6,251 bases of DNA from Candidatus Margulisiibacteriota bacterium (GCA_028717325.1 JAQUOB010000078.1:1-6251), one strand, 5' to 3'; shown: positions 1-5,712, counted from the first letter of the stretch. Notes: generated by a model from the sequence alone, not told the origin. Program-made: numbers and translations.

Positions 1-300
1 GCTCATGGTCTCCGGCATGGTCAGGACCAGCCGATAGCCGCGCGAGGCGCAGACAAACGCCAGGGCGATGCCGGTGTTGCCGCTGGTCGGCTCGATGATC
101 ACCGTTCCTTTTTTGATGAGGCCGGCTTTTTCGCCGGCCTCAATCATCGCAAGCCCAATACGATCCTTAACGCTTGAGAGGGGGTTGAAAGATTCAAGCT
201 TTACCAAAACGGTAGCCTTTAAACCTTCGGTTATGTGGTTTAACCGCACCAAAGGCGTACTACCGATCGTTTTGGTTATGTCATCGAATATTTTTGCCAT
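1..300 (-). CDS. cysK: Cysteine synthase (O-acetylserine sulfhydrylase), N-terminal part, cut by window edge
   Basis: This PLP enzyme makes cysteine from O-acetylserine and sulfide in the cytoplasm. Only the first 100 residues are present; the remaining two thirds or so of a typical ~300-residue CysK lie beyond position 1. The fold-type II signature is clear: an N-terminal TIGSTPLVRL stretch (residues 11-20), the PLP-binding lysine K45 in NPLSSVKDR, and the phosphate- and substrate-binding loop TSGNTG (72-77). The ATG at 298-300 is chosen because GGGAGG (308-313) sits 7 nt upstream and the product begins where CysK proteins usually begin. It lies only 15 nt after the metY stop with no terminator between, so the two are almost surely co-transcribed. 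A cystathionine beta-synthase-like or CysM enzyme cannot be excluded without the C-terminus. In Bacillus, CysK also serves as the partner of the regulator CymR, and a CymR-like gene lies just upstream of this pair. Confidence 0.93.
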   Translation of the reverse strand, partial: MAKIFDDITKTIGSTPLVRLNHITEGLKATVLVKLESFNPLSSVKDRIGLAMIEAGEKAGLIKKGTVIIEPTSGNTGIALAFVCASRGYRLVLTMPETMS

Positions 301-315
301 AAAGCCGCCTCCCTT

Positions 316-1608
316 TTAAGCTTTCGTCAGCGCCTGGTCGATATCGGCCAGGATATCGTCGATATGCTCGATGCCGATCGACAGGCGGATAAAGTCCGGC
401 GTCACGCCGGTCGCCAGTTGTTCTTCGGCGGAGAGCTGTTGATGCGTGGTGCTGGCCGGATGGATCGCCAGCGACTTGGCATCGCCAACGTTGGCCAGAT
501 GAGAGATGAGCTCCAAAGCATTGATGAATTTCTTGCCGGCCTCTATTCCACCTTTGATGCCGAAGCCGATTATGGCGCCCGCCCCTTTCGGCAGATATTT
601 GTCGGTCCGGGCCTTTTCCGGACTTGAAGCCAAGCCCGGATAATTGACCCAGCTGACTTTGGGATGTTTCTCCAGGTGCTTGGCTACGGCCAGAGCGTTT
701 TCCGAGTGCCGCGGCATCCTTAGATGAAGAGTTTCCAGTCCCTGCAGGAAAAGGAACGAATTGAACGGCGACAGGGCCGGTCCGAGATCCCTCAAGAGTG
801 TGACCCGGGCTTTGATAATGTAGGCGATATTGCCCATCGGTTTCAGAGCTTCTACAAAATTTATGCCGTGATAGCTGGGGTCGGGTCCGGCGATCAGCGG
901 GAACTTGCCATTGGTCCAGTCAAATTTGCCGGAATCGACGATCAAGCCGCCGAGCGAAGTGCCGTGCCCGCCGATGAATTTGGTGGCGGAATAGACGATG
1001 ATATCGACCCCATGCTTGAACGGCTGTAGCAAGTAGGGGGAAACGGTATTGTCCAGCACCAGCGGGATGCCATGCTTATGGGCGATCTTGGAGAGCGCTT
1101 CCAGGTCAGCTACATCGAGTTTGGGGTTGCCGATCGATTCGGCATAGAGGGCCTTGGTCTTGGGGGTGATGGCCTTTTCGATCGCCGCAAGATCGTTCGA
1201 CTTCACGAACTTGACGTTGATGCCGAATTTCGGGAAAGTGTAATGGAACAGATTGTACGTCCCGCCGTAAAGATTGTCGGCCGAGACTATTTCATCGCCC
1301 GCCTGGGCAATGTTCAAGAGAGCCAGCGTGATCGCCGACTGCCCGCTGGCGACCGCCAACGCTCCCACCCCGCCTTCCAGCAAGGCGATCCGTTTCTCAA
1401 AGACATCGCTGGTCGGGTTCATCAATCGCGTATAAATATTGCCGAACTCTGTCAGGCCGAACAGTGCGGCCGCATGTTCTGTGTCCCTAAACTGGTAAGA
1501 CGTCGTCTGATAAATAGGGACCGCCCGCGATCCGGTAGTCGGATCGGGCTCCTGACCCCCGTGCAGAGCCAGCGTTTCAACCTTTAATTTACTATCTATT
1601 TTACTCAT
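316..1608 (-). CDS. metY: O-acetylhomoserine sulfhydrylase (O-acetylhomoserine aminocarboxypropyltransferase)
   Basis: Cytoplasmic PLP enzyme of the Cys/Met-metabolism family (fold type I). It joins sulfide to O-acetylhomoserine to give homocysteine, the direct-sulfhydrylation route to methionine. The 430 residues match the usual MetY length. Visible landmarks are the N-terminal LHGGQEPDPTTGSRAVPIYQ segment, Y59 and R61 in the YTRLMNPT phosphate-binding motif, a substrate/PLP-stacking region near NLYGGTYNLF (112-121), D186 in LDNT, the Schiff-base lysine K210 in SATKFIGGHGTSLGG, the HPASTTH motif (383-389) and R408 in RLSIG, which should bind the substrate carboxylate. The SGKFDWTNGKFP insert and PDPSYHG that follow are typical of MetY rather than of cystathionine gamma-synthase. 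The ATG at 1606-1608 is preceded by AAAGGAG (1617-1623) at 8 nt. It forms an operon with cysK downstream; the upstream leader holds a strong inverted repeat. Confidence 0.95.
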   Translation of the reverse strand: MSKIDSKLKVETLALHGGQEPDPTTGSRAVPIYQTTSYQFRDTEHAAALFGLTEFGNIYTRLMNPTSDVFEKRIALLEGGVGALAVASGQSAITLALLNIAQAGDEIVSADNLYGGTYNLFHYTFPKFGINVKFVKSNDLAAIEKAITPKTKALYAESIGNPKLDVADLEALSKIAHKHGIPLVLDNTVSPYLLQPFKHGVDIIVYSATKFIGGHGTSLGGLIVDSGKFDWTNGKFPLIAGPDPSYHGINFVEALKPMGNIAYIIKARVTLLRDLGPALSPFNSFLFLQGLETLHLRMPRHSENALAVAKHLEKHPKVSWVNYPGLASSPEKARTDKYLPKGAGAIIGFGIKGGIEAGKKFINALELISHLANVGDAKSLAIHPASTTHQQLSAEEQLATGVTPDFIRLSIGIEHIDDILADIDQALTKA

Positions 1609-1642
1609 TTTATTTTCTCCTTTACTTTTTTACTTTTATTTA

Positions 1643-1671
1643 TTTAGAAACTATTTAAAAAACGGCCTCAA
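1643..1671 (-). promoter_or_regulatory. Weak candidate promoter for metY-cysK
   Basis: On the minus strand a TTGAGG box (1666-1671) is separated by 17 nt from TCTAAA (1643-1648); each matches four of six sigma70 consensus bases. Transcription would start near 1636 and give a leader of about 28 nt that includes the metY ribosome site. The -35-like box lies one base from the inverted repeat at 1673-1702, a position suited to an operator. The region is AT-rich, so a chance match is quite possible, and read-through from the rrf2 promoter is an alternative. Confidence 0.25.
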
Positions 1672-1672
1672 T

Positions 1673-1702
1673 ACATCTAATGTCCGGCCTGACATTAGAC
1701 GT
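1673..1702 (-). repeat. 30-bp inverted repeat (12-bp arms, 6-nt loop) in the metY leader
   Basis: Arms 1673-1684 and 1691-1702 are complementary over 12 positions around a 6-nt loop. The core CTAATGTC/GACATTAG is perfect. The one non-Watson-Crick pair (1675 with 1700) becomes a G-U wobble in minus-strand RNA but an A-C mismatch in plus-strand RNA, which favours a minus-strand transcript as the folded form. A run of six T on the minus strand lies about 13 nt past the stem, too far for a standard terminator. The loop carries GGCC, which could pair with another GGCC at 1664-1667 just before the T run. It may be an operator, a leader RNA element, a weak terminator of rrf2 or a REP-like element; the sequence alone does not decide. 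Confidence 0.6.
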
Positions 1703-1772
1703 CCGGCATCAAAGCCAAGTCGCCGCCCATTTTCCCGATCAATCTTAAAAATTGTTTATTGAGTTTGCTCAT
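1695..1772 (-). other. Possible 25-codon reading frame in the rrf2-metY leader
   Basis: An ATG at 1770-1772, six bases beyond the rrf2 stop codon, opens a 25-codon frame beginning MSKLNKQFLR and ending in LALMPDV, with its TAA at 1695-1697. The stop codon falls inside one arm of the inverted repeat. The start context AAAATAAAATGAG is identical to the 13 bases around the metY start, but no Shine-Dalgarno site precedes it. It could be a leader peptide, a worn duplicate of the metY start region or chance. It has no cysteine and three methionines, so it is not an obvious amino-acid attenuator. No family is recognised. Confidence 0.2.
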
Positions 1773-1778
1773 TTTATT

Positions 1779-2195
1779 TTAGATCTGATAGTTTATCGAC
1801 AGATCGGATTGCCTCTTTTTTAAAGTTATTTCCTCCAGGGTCAAGAGCGATAATTGCTTATTTAAATTTTGCTGGATCTTTTCAAACGCCTCAAATAATA
1901 TAGGCGATCTTTTCATTTTCTTTGACGCCAGCTCGACGGGGCCTTCCAGCGCCTCGATCACGCCGAGCACCGAGATCTCGCTCGGCCGCTTGGCCAGAGA
2001 ATGACCGCCGTATTTGCCGCGGCTGCTTGAGACCAGCCCCGCCCGCCTCAACATTATGATCAGCTGTTCCAGAAATCTGATCGGTATTTTCTGGTCGCGG
2101 GCGATAGTCTTGATCTGGACCGGACCGCCGCCGTAATTGAGCGCCAGCTCAAGCATCGCCTGCAAACCGTATTGAATTTTAATCGAGAATCTCAT
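1779..2195 (-). CDS. Rrf2-family transcriptional regulator, CymR-like
   Basis: A 138-residue winged-helix DNA-binding protein, probably a dimeric repressor of sulfur-metabolism genes. The Rrf2 pattern runs through the first 86 residues: MRFSIKIQYGLQAMLELA at the N-terminus, the recognition helix RFLEQLIIMLRRAGLV (40-55), the wing SSRGKYGGHSLAK (57-69) and the VIEALEGP motif (79-86). A long, probably helical dimerisation segment follows. The protein contains no cysteine at all, so it cannot hold the [2Fe-2S] cluster of IscR or NsrR. In this, and in its length, it resembles Bacillus CymR, which has no cluster and instead binds CysK when cysteine is plentiful. Its position just upstream of metY-cysK supports that role; the target genes are inferred. 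The ATG at 2193-2195 fits the family N-terminus, although no clear Shine-Dalgarno sequence precedes it. Confidence 0.9.
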   Translation of the reverse strand: MRFSIKIQYGLQAMLELALNYGGGPVQIKTIARDQKIPIRFLEQLIIMLRRAGLVSSSRGKYGGHSLAKRPSEISVLGVIEALEGPVELASKKMKRSPILFEAFEKIQQNLNKQLSLLTLEEITLKKRQSDLSINYQI

Positions 2196-2241
2196 CTTGT
2201 GTTAATATATTATCGAAAACATTTGCGAAAGTAAACAATAT

Positions 2242-2270
2242 ATTTTGACTTTCTTGATTTAATTAGTCAA
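2242..2270 (-). promoter_or_regulatory. Candidate promoter of the Rrf2 regulator gene
   Basis: Minus-strand TTGACT (2265-2270, five of six -35 bases) and CAAAAT (2242-2247, four of six -10 bases) are 17 nt apart. The predicted start near 2235 leaves a 5' leader of about 40 nt. A second, weaker pair further down, TTTACT (2230-2235) and TAATAT (2207-2212), also spaced 17 nt, would give a nearly leaderless mRNA; the absence of a good ribosome site before the gene keeps that open. The first pair is preferred because the palindrome at 2250-2274 overlaps its -35 box. Confidence 0.45.
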
Positions 2271-2274
2271 GTAT
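2250..2274 (-). promoter_or_regulatory. Candidate Rrf2/IscR-type operator upstream of the regulator gene
   Basis: A near-palindrome with perfect 5-bp arms CTTGA and TCAAG spans 2253-2271 and covers the -35 box and spacer of the proposed promoter. Read on the minus strand from 2274, the 25-bp block begins ATACTTGACTAATT and agrees by eye with the E. coli IscR type 1 consensus, as remembered, at about 21 of 25 positions. This is the expected site and arrangement for self-repression by the gene directly downstream. The agreement is notable because this Rrf2 protein lacks the cluster cysteines of IscR. Binding is inferred. Confidence 0.5.
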
Positions 2275-2313
2275 ACATTCGTTCCTCGGTAAAAAGAATA
2301 AAATAGTGGTCCG

Positions 2314-2502
2314 TTATTCAACTTTAATGACGGAAACCGGACAGGCCTCGGCCGCTTCTTTTATTTTGGCCTCATACTTATTAAGATCGACCCCGGCTTT
2401 GACGTGAGCCGTATCGGGTATTTCAAATACCTCCGGGCAGGTTTGCTCACATATCCCGCAGGAGATACAACCATCAAGAATTGTCACTTTAGAAATCGCC
2501 AC
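2314..2502 (-). CDS. Single-cluster [4Fe-4S] ferredoxin
   Basis: A small acidic cytoplasmic electron carrier of 62 residues. The cluster ligands should be C12, C15 and C18 in CISCGICEQTCP, plus C54 in ACPVSVIKVE near the C-terminus, as in Thermotoga maritima-type ferredoxins. C22 corresponds to the extra cysteine that forms a disulfide in that protein, but no partner cysteine exists here. The start is set at the GTG at 2500-2502: the sequence AAGGAGGTGATC (2506-2517) is a near-complete complement of the 16S rRNA 3' end and gives 8 nt spacing from GGAGG. A GTG three codons earlier lies inside that ribosome site and is unlikely to be used. An intrinsic terminator stands directly upstream, so expression needs read-through or an unseen promoter. 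The redox partner is not evident from the neighbours. Confidence 0.9.
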   Translation of the reverse strand: MAISKVTILDGCISCGICEQTCPEVFEIPDTAHVKAGVDLNKYEAKIKEAAEACPVSVIKVE

Positions 2503-2505
2503 AAA

Positions 2506-2517
2506 GATCACCTCCTT
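2506..2517 (-). promoter_or_regulatory. Very strong Shine-Dalgarno sequence deciding the ferredoxin start
   Basis: AAGGAGGTGATC is complementary to the standard bacterial 16S rRNA 3' tail over its full 12 nt. It places the GTG at 2500-2502 at good spacing and rules out the GTG at 2509-2511, which is part of the site itself. Its upstream end directly abuts the T-tract of the terminator. Confidence 0.85.
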
Positions 2518-2546
2518 AAAAAGAAGGCCCCGGAGAGCCGGGGCCT
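2518..2546 (-). terminator. Intrinsic terminator between the Met-rich gene and ferredoxin
   Basis: In minus-strand RNA the arms 2538-2546 and 2525-2533 form a 9-bp stem (AGGCCCCGG with CCGGGGCCT) closed by a CUCU loop and followed by UCUUUUU (2524-2518). The stem is almost pure G-C, the mark of an efficient rho-independent terminator. It begins about 16 nt after the stop codon of the Met-rich protein, so it should end the copA transcript. The plus-strand reading has no T run after the stem, so it is directional. Confidence 0.9.
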
Positions 2547-2562
2547 CTTATCTGCTTAAAAC

Positions 2563-2910
2563 CTACTTCTTCCAGTTTTTCTCCATCATTTTCTTCATTT
2601 CGGGCGTCATCTTTTCCATGCCCTTCATCATTTCCTGCTTCATCATCATGTCTTTCCCCATCATGCCCTGGCCCATCATGCAGTTTTTCATCATCCCGCG
2701 ACCATAGATCGCACCGTAAAGAAATAAAATTACCACCAGGACGACAATAACGATCGAGATTATCTGGCCGATCAGTTTGGAACTGCCGCTTTCCTTGACG
2801 GACATCAGCCAAATGATATGAGCAAAGCCCAGGATCAGAAACAACACTAAAAGCGTGTAAAGCAGAAACAGCCAACCAAAACCGGCTCCCATCATTCCTC
2901 CCATCATCAT
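2563..2910 (-). CDS. Methionine-rich small membrane protein, putative copper-binding partner of CopA
   Basis: No named family is recognised. Two hydrophobic segments are plain: roughly residues 11-36 (FGWLFLLYTLLVLFLILGFA and on) and 46-68 (IGQIISIVIVVLVVILFLYG), joined by a short polar loop, so both termini should face the same side. After the second helix comes a tail of about 46 residues with 16 methionines, many lysines and one cysteine (KNCMMGQGMMGKDMMM), and the N-terminus is also methionine-rich. Such clusters bind Cu(I) or Ag(I) through thioethers in known copper proteins. With copA 79 nt upstream and no terminator between, a role in holding or passing copper is likely but inferred. 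The start is placed at the ATG at 2908-2910, giving 9 nt from GGAGG (2920-2924); an ATG at 2914-2916 is only 3 nt away and adds two residues. The tail charge does not settle which side it faces. Confidence 0.8.
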   Translation of the reverse strand: MMMGGMMGAGFGWLFLLYTLLVLFLILGFAHIIWLMSVKESGSSKLIGQIISIVIVVLVVILFLYGAIYGRGMMKNCMMGQGMMGKDMMMKQEMMKGMEKMTPEMKKMMEKNWKK

Positions 2911-2989
2911 TTTCATCAGCCTCCTAAAATAAGTTTCTTCTTAAATCACAAAATATTAAGGCTTCTTCACCTCCCTGCCCTGTTCCGGG

Positions 2990-5647
2990 CTATTTGAATC
3001 GAGGTTTGAATCTTTTCATTAACAAAGAATTCGACACCACCGAGACGGAACTGAAAGCCATCGCCGCCCCCGCAATGATCGGGTTCAGCAGAAAGCCTGT
3101 GAAAGGATACAATAACCCGGCCGCAATTGGAATACCGAAAGAATTATAAATGAAAGCCCAGAAAAGGTTCTGTTTGATCTTGCGCATGGCGTAGGCGCTA
3201 AGTTCGATCGCCGTCACAACATCTCGCAGATCGTTTTTGACCAGCACGATCTCGCCGGTCTCGATGGCCACGTCGGTACCGGAGCCGATGGCGATGCCGA
3301 TATCGGCCTGGGCCAGCGCCGGTGCGTCGTTGATGCCGTCGCCGACCATGGCCACCTTTTTACCTTCCGACTGAAGCGCTTTGATGTTATCCGCCTTGTC
3401 CTGCGGCAAAACCTCGGCCAGGACCCGATCGATCCCCGCCTGTTTGGCGATCGCCTCTCCGGTCCGGCGGTTATCGCCCGTGATCATGACCACCTGCTTG
3501 CCGGTCCGACGCAGCTCGGCGACGGCTTCTTTCGAATATTGCTTTAACGTATCGGCCACCGCGATCAAACCAAGGAATTGCTGGTTTTTGGCGACCAGCA
3601 TGACGGTTTTTCCCTGCGATTCGAGGTCGTGGATCTGGCTTTCAAAATCGGAGAAAGAAATATTTTTCTCCTGCATCAATTTTCTGTTGCCGAGAAGGAC
3701 AAGCTCCCCTTTGAAAACTGCTTCCACTCCCTGCCCTGAAATCGAATTGAATTTTTCCGGCTCCAGCCCGCCAATCCCGATCCCGCCATCAGCCGCTTTT
3801 TTTATGATCGCTTCAGCCAGCGGATGTTCCGACTTCTTTTCCGCCACTGCCGCATACGTTAAAATATCTTTCGGATCTCGGATTTCTGATTTCGGATTTA
3901 TTATGATATCTGTGACTTCCGGCTCCCCTTTAGTCAGCGTGCCGGTCTTATCGAAGACGATCGTGTTCAGCTGCGCCGCCATCTGCAAAGCATTGGCGCT
4001 CTTGATCAATATGCCGTGTTCCGCGCCCAGCCCTGTACCGACCATGACGGCCGTCGGCGTCGCCAAGCCAAGAGCGCAGGGACAGGCGATAATAAGAACG
4101 GTAATGAAAGTCGTCAGCGCGAAAGCGAAGCCCTGGCCGGCCAGCAGCCAGAATACAAACGAAGCCAAGCCGATCAGGCCGACCGCCGGGACAAAATAAG
4201 CGGAGATCCGGTCGGCCAATTCCTCGATCGGCGCTTTGCTCCCCTGGGCCTCTTCAACCAACCTAACGACCTGGGCCAGGAAAGTATCTTTGCCGATCTT
4301 TTCGGCCCTAAATTTGAACGACCCGGTCTTGTTGATCGTCGCGCCGATGACTTTATCGCCGACCTTCTTTTCGACCGGGATGCTCTCCCCGGTCACCATC
4401 GATTCATCAACGCTGGAATGGCCGTCGGTCAACGTCCCGTCAACAGGTATTTTCCCTCCCGGTTTGACCACAATTATGTCGCCGACCTGGACTGCTTCGA
4501 TCCTGATCTCAATTTCTTTGCCGTCCCTGATGACCAGGGCTGTCTTCGCCTGCAGACCAATCAGCTTCTTGATCGCTGCGGACGTTCTCCCCTTGGCGAT
4601 CGCCTCCAGATATTTGCCCAGCAGAATAAAAGTCAGCAGGATACCGGCGACTTCGTAATAAAGATTATTGAGGCTGAAAGCCGAATTGCCGAGCCAGATG
4701 GCGACGGTTACATATAAACTGTAGAGGTAAGCGGCCCCGACGCCGAGCGCGACCAGGGTGTCCATGTTGGCCGTGCGGGTCTTCACAAGAGACAATATTC
4801 CCCGGGTAAAAAAGATACTGCCGAAGAACATGATCGGTGTCGTCAGGATCAGTTCGATCGTCGCGGCATTGACCATAAAGAATGCGGGCATCGGCGCGCC
4901 GGCGACCATCAGCATGTAATAAAGCAGAGGCAGGCTCAAGATCAGCGAGCCGATGAATCTGGCGCGCAAATTGCGGATCTCGTTTTCTCTGGCTTGCTTT
5001 TCGGTATCTAGGGTGATATCTTCTTCCTCGATCGGCGTATAGCCCTCCGCTTCGATCACTTGCTTGATCTCTTTTGGCGAAACTTTGGCTGGATCATATT
5101 TAATGACCGCGCGTTCATTGACTTTCAAATCTTTTGAGATAATGCCGGGCAGGCTGGAAACGGCTCCGCCCACCGTGCCGACGCAATGCGCGTTATCCAT
5201 GCCGATAACTTTAAGATTTAAGACCGCCTCGCCTTCTTTTGCGCGCTGCCCGCCACCCCTGATGATCGTATAACCGGTATTCTCAATGACTTTTTCGATG
5301 GCCGGCACATCGGCCAGCTCGGGGTCATATTCTACGGTCGCCTTTTCCGAAGCATAATTGACTTTCGCGTCAACAACGCCCTTAAAACTCTTGAGCGCGT
5401 TCTCGATCGCCAGCACGCAGGAGGCACAGGTCATGCCGGCGACATTTATTATTATTTTCTCGGTTGGCTTTTTGATCGAAACTTCGACGTGGTGATGATG
5501 GGGCGCTGCCTGGCCTTTGGCCTCGCTTAAGAACTGGTCAAGACAGTGCTTGCTGCAGAAATAGTAGGTTCGGCCGTCTTTTTCGGCCCTGAACTTCGAT
5601 TTCTCAGTATCGACTTCCATCTTGCAGATCGGGTCTATCGCTTTCAT
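2990..5647 (-). CDS. copA: Cu(I)-exporting P1B-type ATPase with YHS and two HMA domains
   Basis: An inner-membrane pump using ATP to export Cu(I), possibly also Ag(I). Order over 885 residues: a YHS-type metal domain (about 1-45; C8, C31, C35), a His4 cluster (50-53), an HMA domain with GMTCASC (71-77), a second HMA domain (about 141-205) whose CxxC is replaced by GMDNAHC (149-155), four membrane helices (about 229-350), the actuator TGES (419-422), helix 6 with CPC (522-524), the phosphorylated D566 in DKTGT, SEHP (606-609), TGDN (723-726), GDGINDAP (769-776) and two last helices. The NxxxxxxYN (827-835) and MAFSS (863-867) motifs in those helices mark the Cu(I) subgroup, P1B-1. The nucleotide-binding domain carries NPKSEIRDPK (584-593), encoded by a short DNA repeat. 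The ATG at 5645-5647 has AAGGA (5654-5658) 6 nt upstream and its own promoter. The Met-rich gene follows in the same transcript. Confidence 0.96.
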   Translation of the reverse strand: MKAIDPICKMEVDTEKSKFRAEKDGRTYYFCSKHCLDQFLSEAKGQAAPHHHHVEVSIKKPTEKIIINVAGMTCASCVLAIENALKSFKGVVDAKVNYASEKATVEYDPELADVPAIEKVIENTGYTIIRGGGQRAKEGEAVLNLKVIGMDNAHCVGTVGGAVSSLPGIISKDLKVNERAVIKYDPAKVSPKEIKQVIEAEGYTPIEEEDITLDTEKQARENEIRNLRARFIGSLILSLPLLYYMLMVAGAPMPAFFMVNAATIELILTTPIMFFGSIFFTRGILSLVKTRTANMDTLVALGVGAAYLYSLYVTVAIWLGNSAFSLNNLYYEVAGILLTFILLGKYLEAIAKGRTSAAIKKLIGLQAKTALVIRDGKEIEIRIEAVQVGDIIVVKPGGKIPVDGTLTDGHSSVDESMVTGESIPVEKKVGDKVIGATINKTGSFKFRAEKIGKDTFLAQVVRLVEEAQGSKAPIEELADRISAYFVPAVGLIGLASFVFWLLAGQGFAFALTTFITVLIIACPCALGLATPTAVMVGTGLGAEHGILIKSANALQMAAQLNTIVFDKTGTLTKGEPEVTDIIINPKSEIRDPKDILTYAAVAEKKSEHPLAEAIIKKAADGGIGIGGLEPEKFNSISGQGVEAVFKGELVLLGNRKLMQEKNISFSDFESQIHDLESQGKTVMLVAKNQQFLGLIAVADTLKQYSKEAVAELRRTGKQVVMITGDNRRTGEAIAKQAGIDRVLAEVLPQDKADNIKALQSEGKKVAMVGDGINDAPALAQADIGIAIGSGTDVAIETGEIVLVKNDLRDVVTAIELSAYAMRKIKQNLFWAFIYNSFGIPIAAGLLYPFTGFLLNPIIAGAAMAFSSVSVVSNSLLMKRFKPRFK
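3871..3900. repeat. Short degenerate tandem repeat inside copA
   Basis: The plus strand contains TCGGAT three times within 30 bases (TCGGATCTCGGATTTCTGAT, then TTCGGATTT). On the coding strand this reads as repeated ATCCGAA/ATCCGAG units and encodes NPKSEIRDPK. It lies in frame in a variable loop of the ATPase nucleotide-binding domain, between DKTGT and SEHP, so it need not harm the protein. Confidence 0.55.
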
Positions 5648-5670
5648 GTCACATCCTTAGATTAGACGCA

Positions 5671-5700
5671 ATTATACACCAATCCCTAAAAAATTATCAG
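5671..5700 (-). promoter_or_regulatory. Candidate copA promoter
   Basis: A perfect -10 box TATAAT (5671-5676) lies in the 65-nt gap before copA. CTGATA (5695-5700), four of six -35 bases, is 18 nt upstream of it. A better -35 hexamer, TTGACT, also occurs, but at 22 nt, which is too far. Transcription would start near 5664, about 17 nt before the ATG, with the ribosome site included. No CsoR-, CueR- or CopY-type operator could be recognised. No convincing terminator separates tlpA from copA, so read-through from upstream is also possible. Confidence 0.5.
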
Positions 5701-5712
5701 TCAAAACTGGGA

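Noticed and set aside
68..319. An 83-codon plus-strand frame at the left edge
   Set aside because: It is antisense to cysK, whose PLP lysine and TSGNTG motifs are plain on the minus strand.
364..1587. Three long plus-strand reading frames opposite metY (364-627, 724-1029, 1072-1587)
   Set aside because: They run antisense to a gene with a complete set of family motifs, lack ribosome sites and show no recognisable protein pattern.
1609..1778. SAM riboswitch upstream of metY
   Set aside because: The leader contains none of the conserved SAM-I or SAM-II core segments I can recall. Only a single strong hairpin is visible.
2516..2875. A 119-codon minus-strand frame overlapping the Met-rich gene
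   Set aside because: It runs through the intrinsic terminator, has no ribosome site and lies out of frame with the well-formed two-helix protein.
2970..2989. A second ribosome site and tiny gene after copA (GGGAGGTG on the minus strand)
   Set aside because: The only frame following it ends after four codons, and no start with a meaningful frame lies at proper spacing.
3381..4717. Overlapping plus-strand frames of up to 272 codons opposite copA
   Set aside because: They are compositional shadows of the ATPase gene. The opposite strand carries every P-type ATPase motif in order.
5677..5712. Terminator between tlpA and copA
   Set aside because: Only a 4-bp CAGT/ACTG stem precedes a T run that starts several bases later, too weak to claim.
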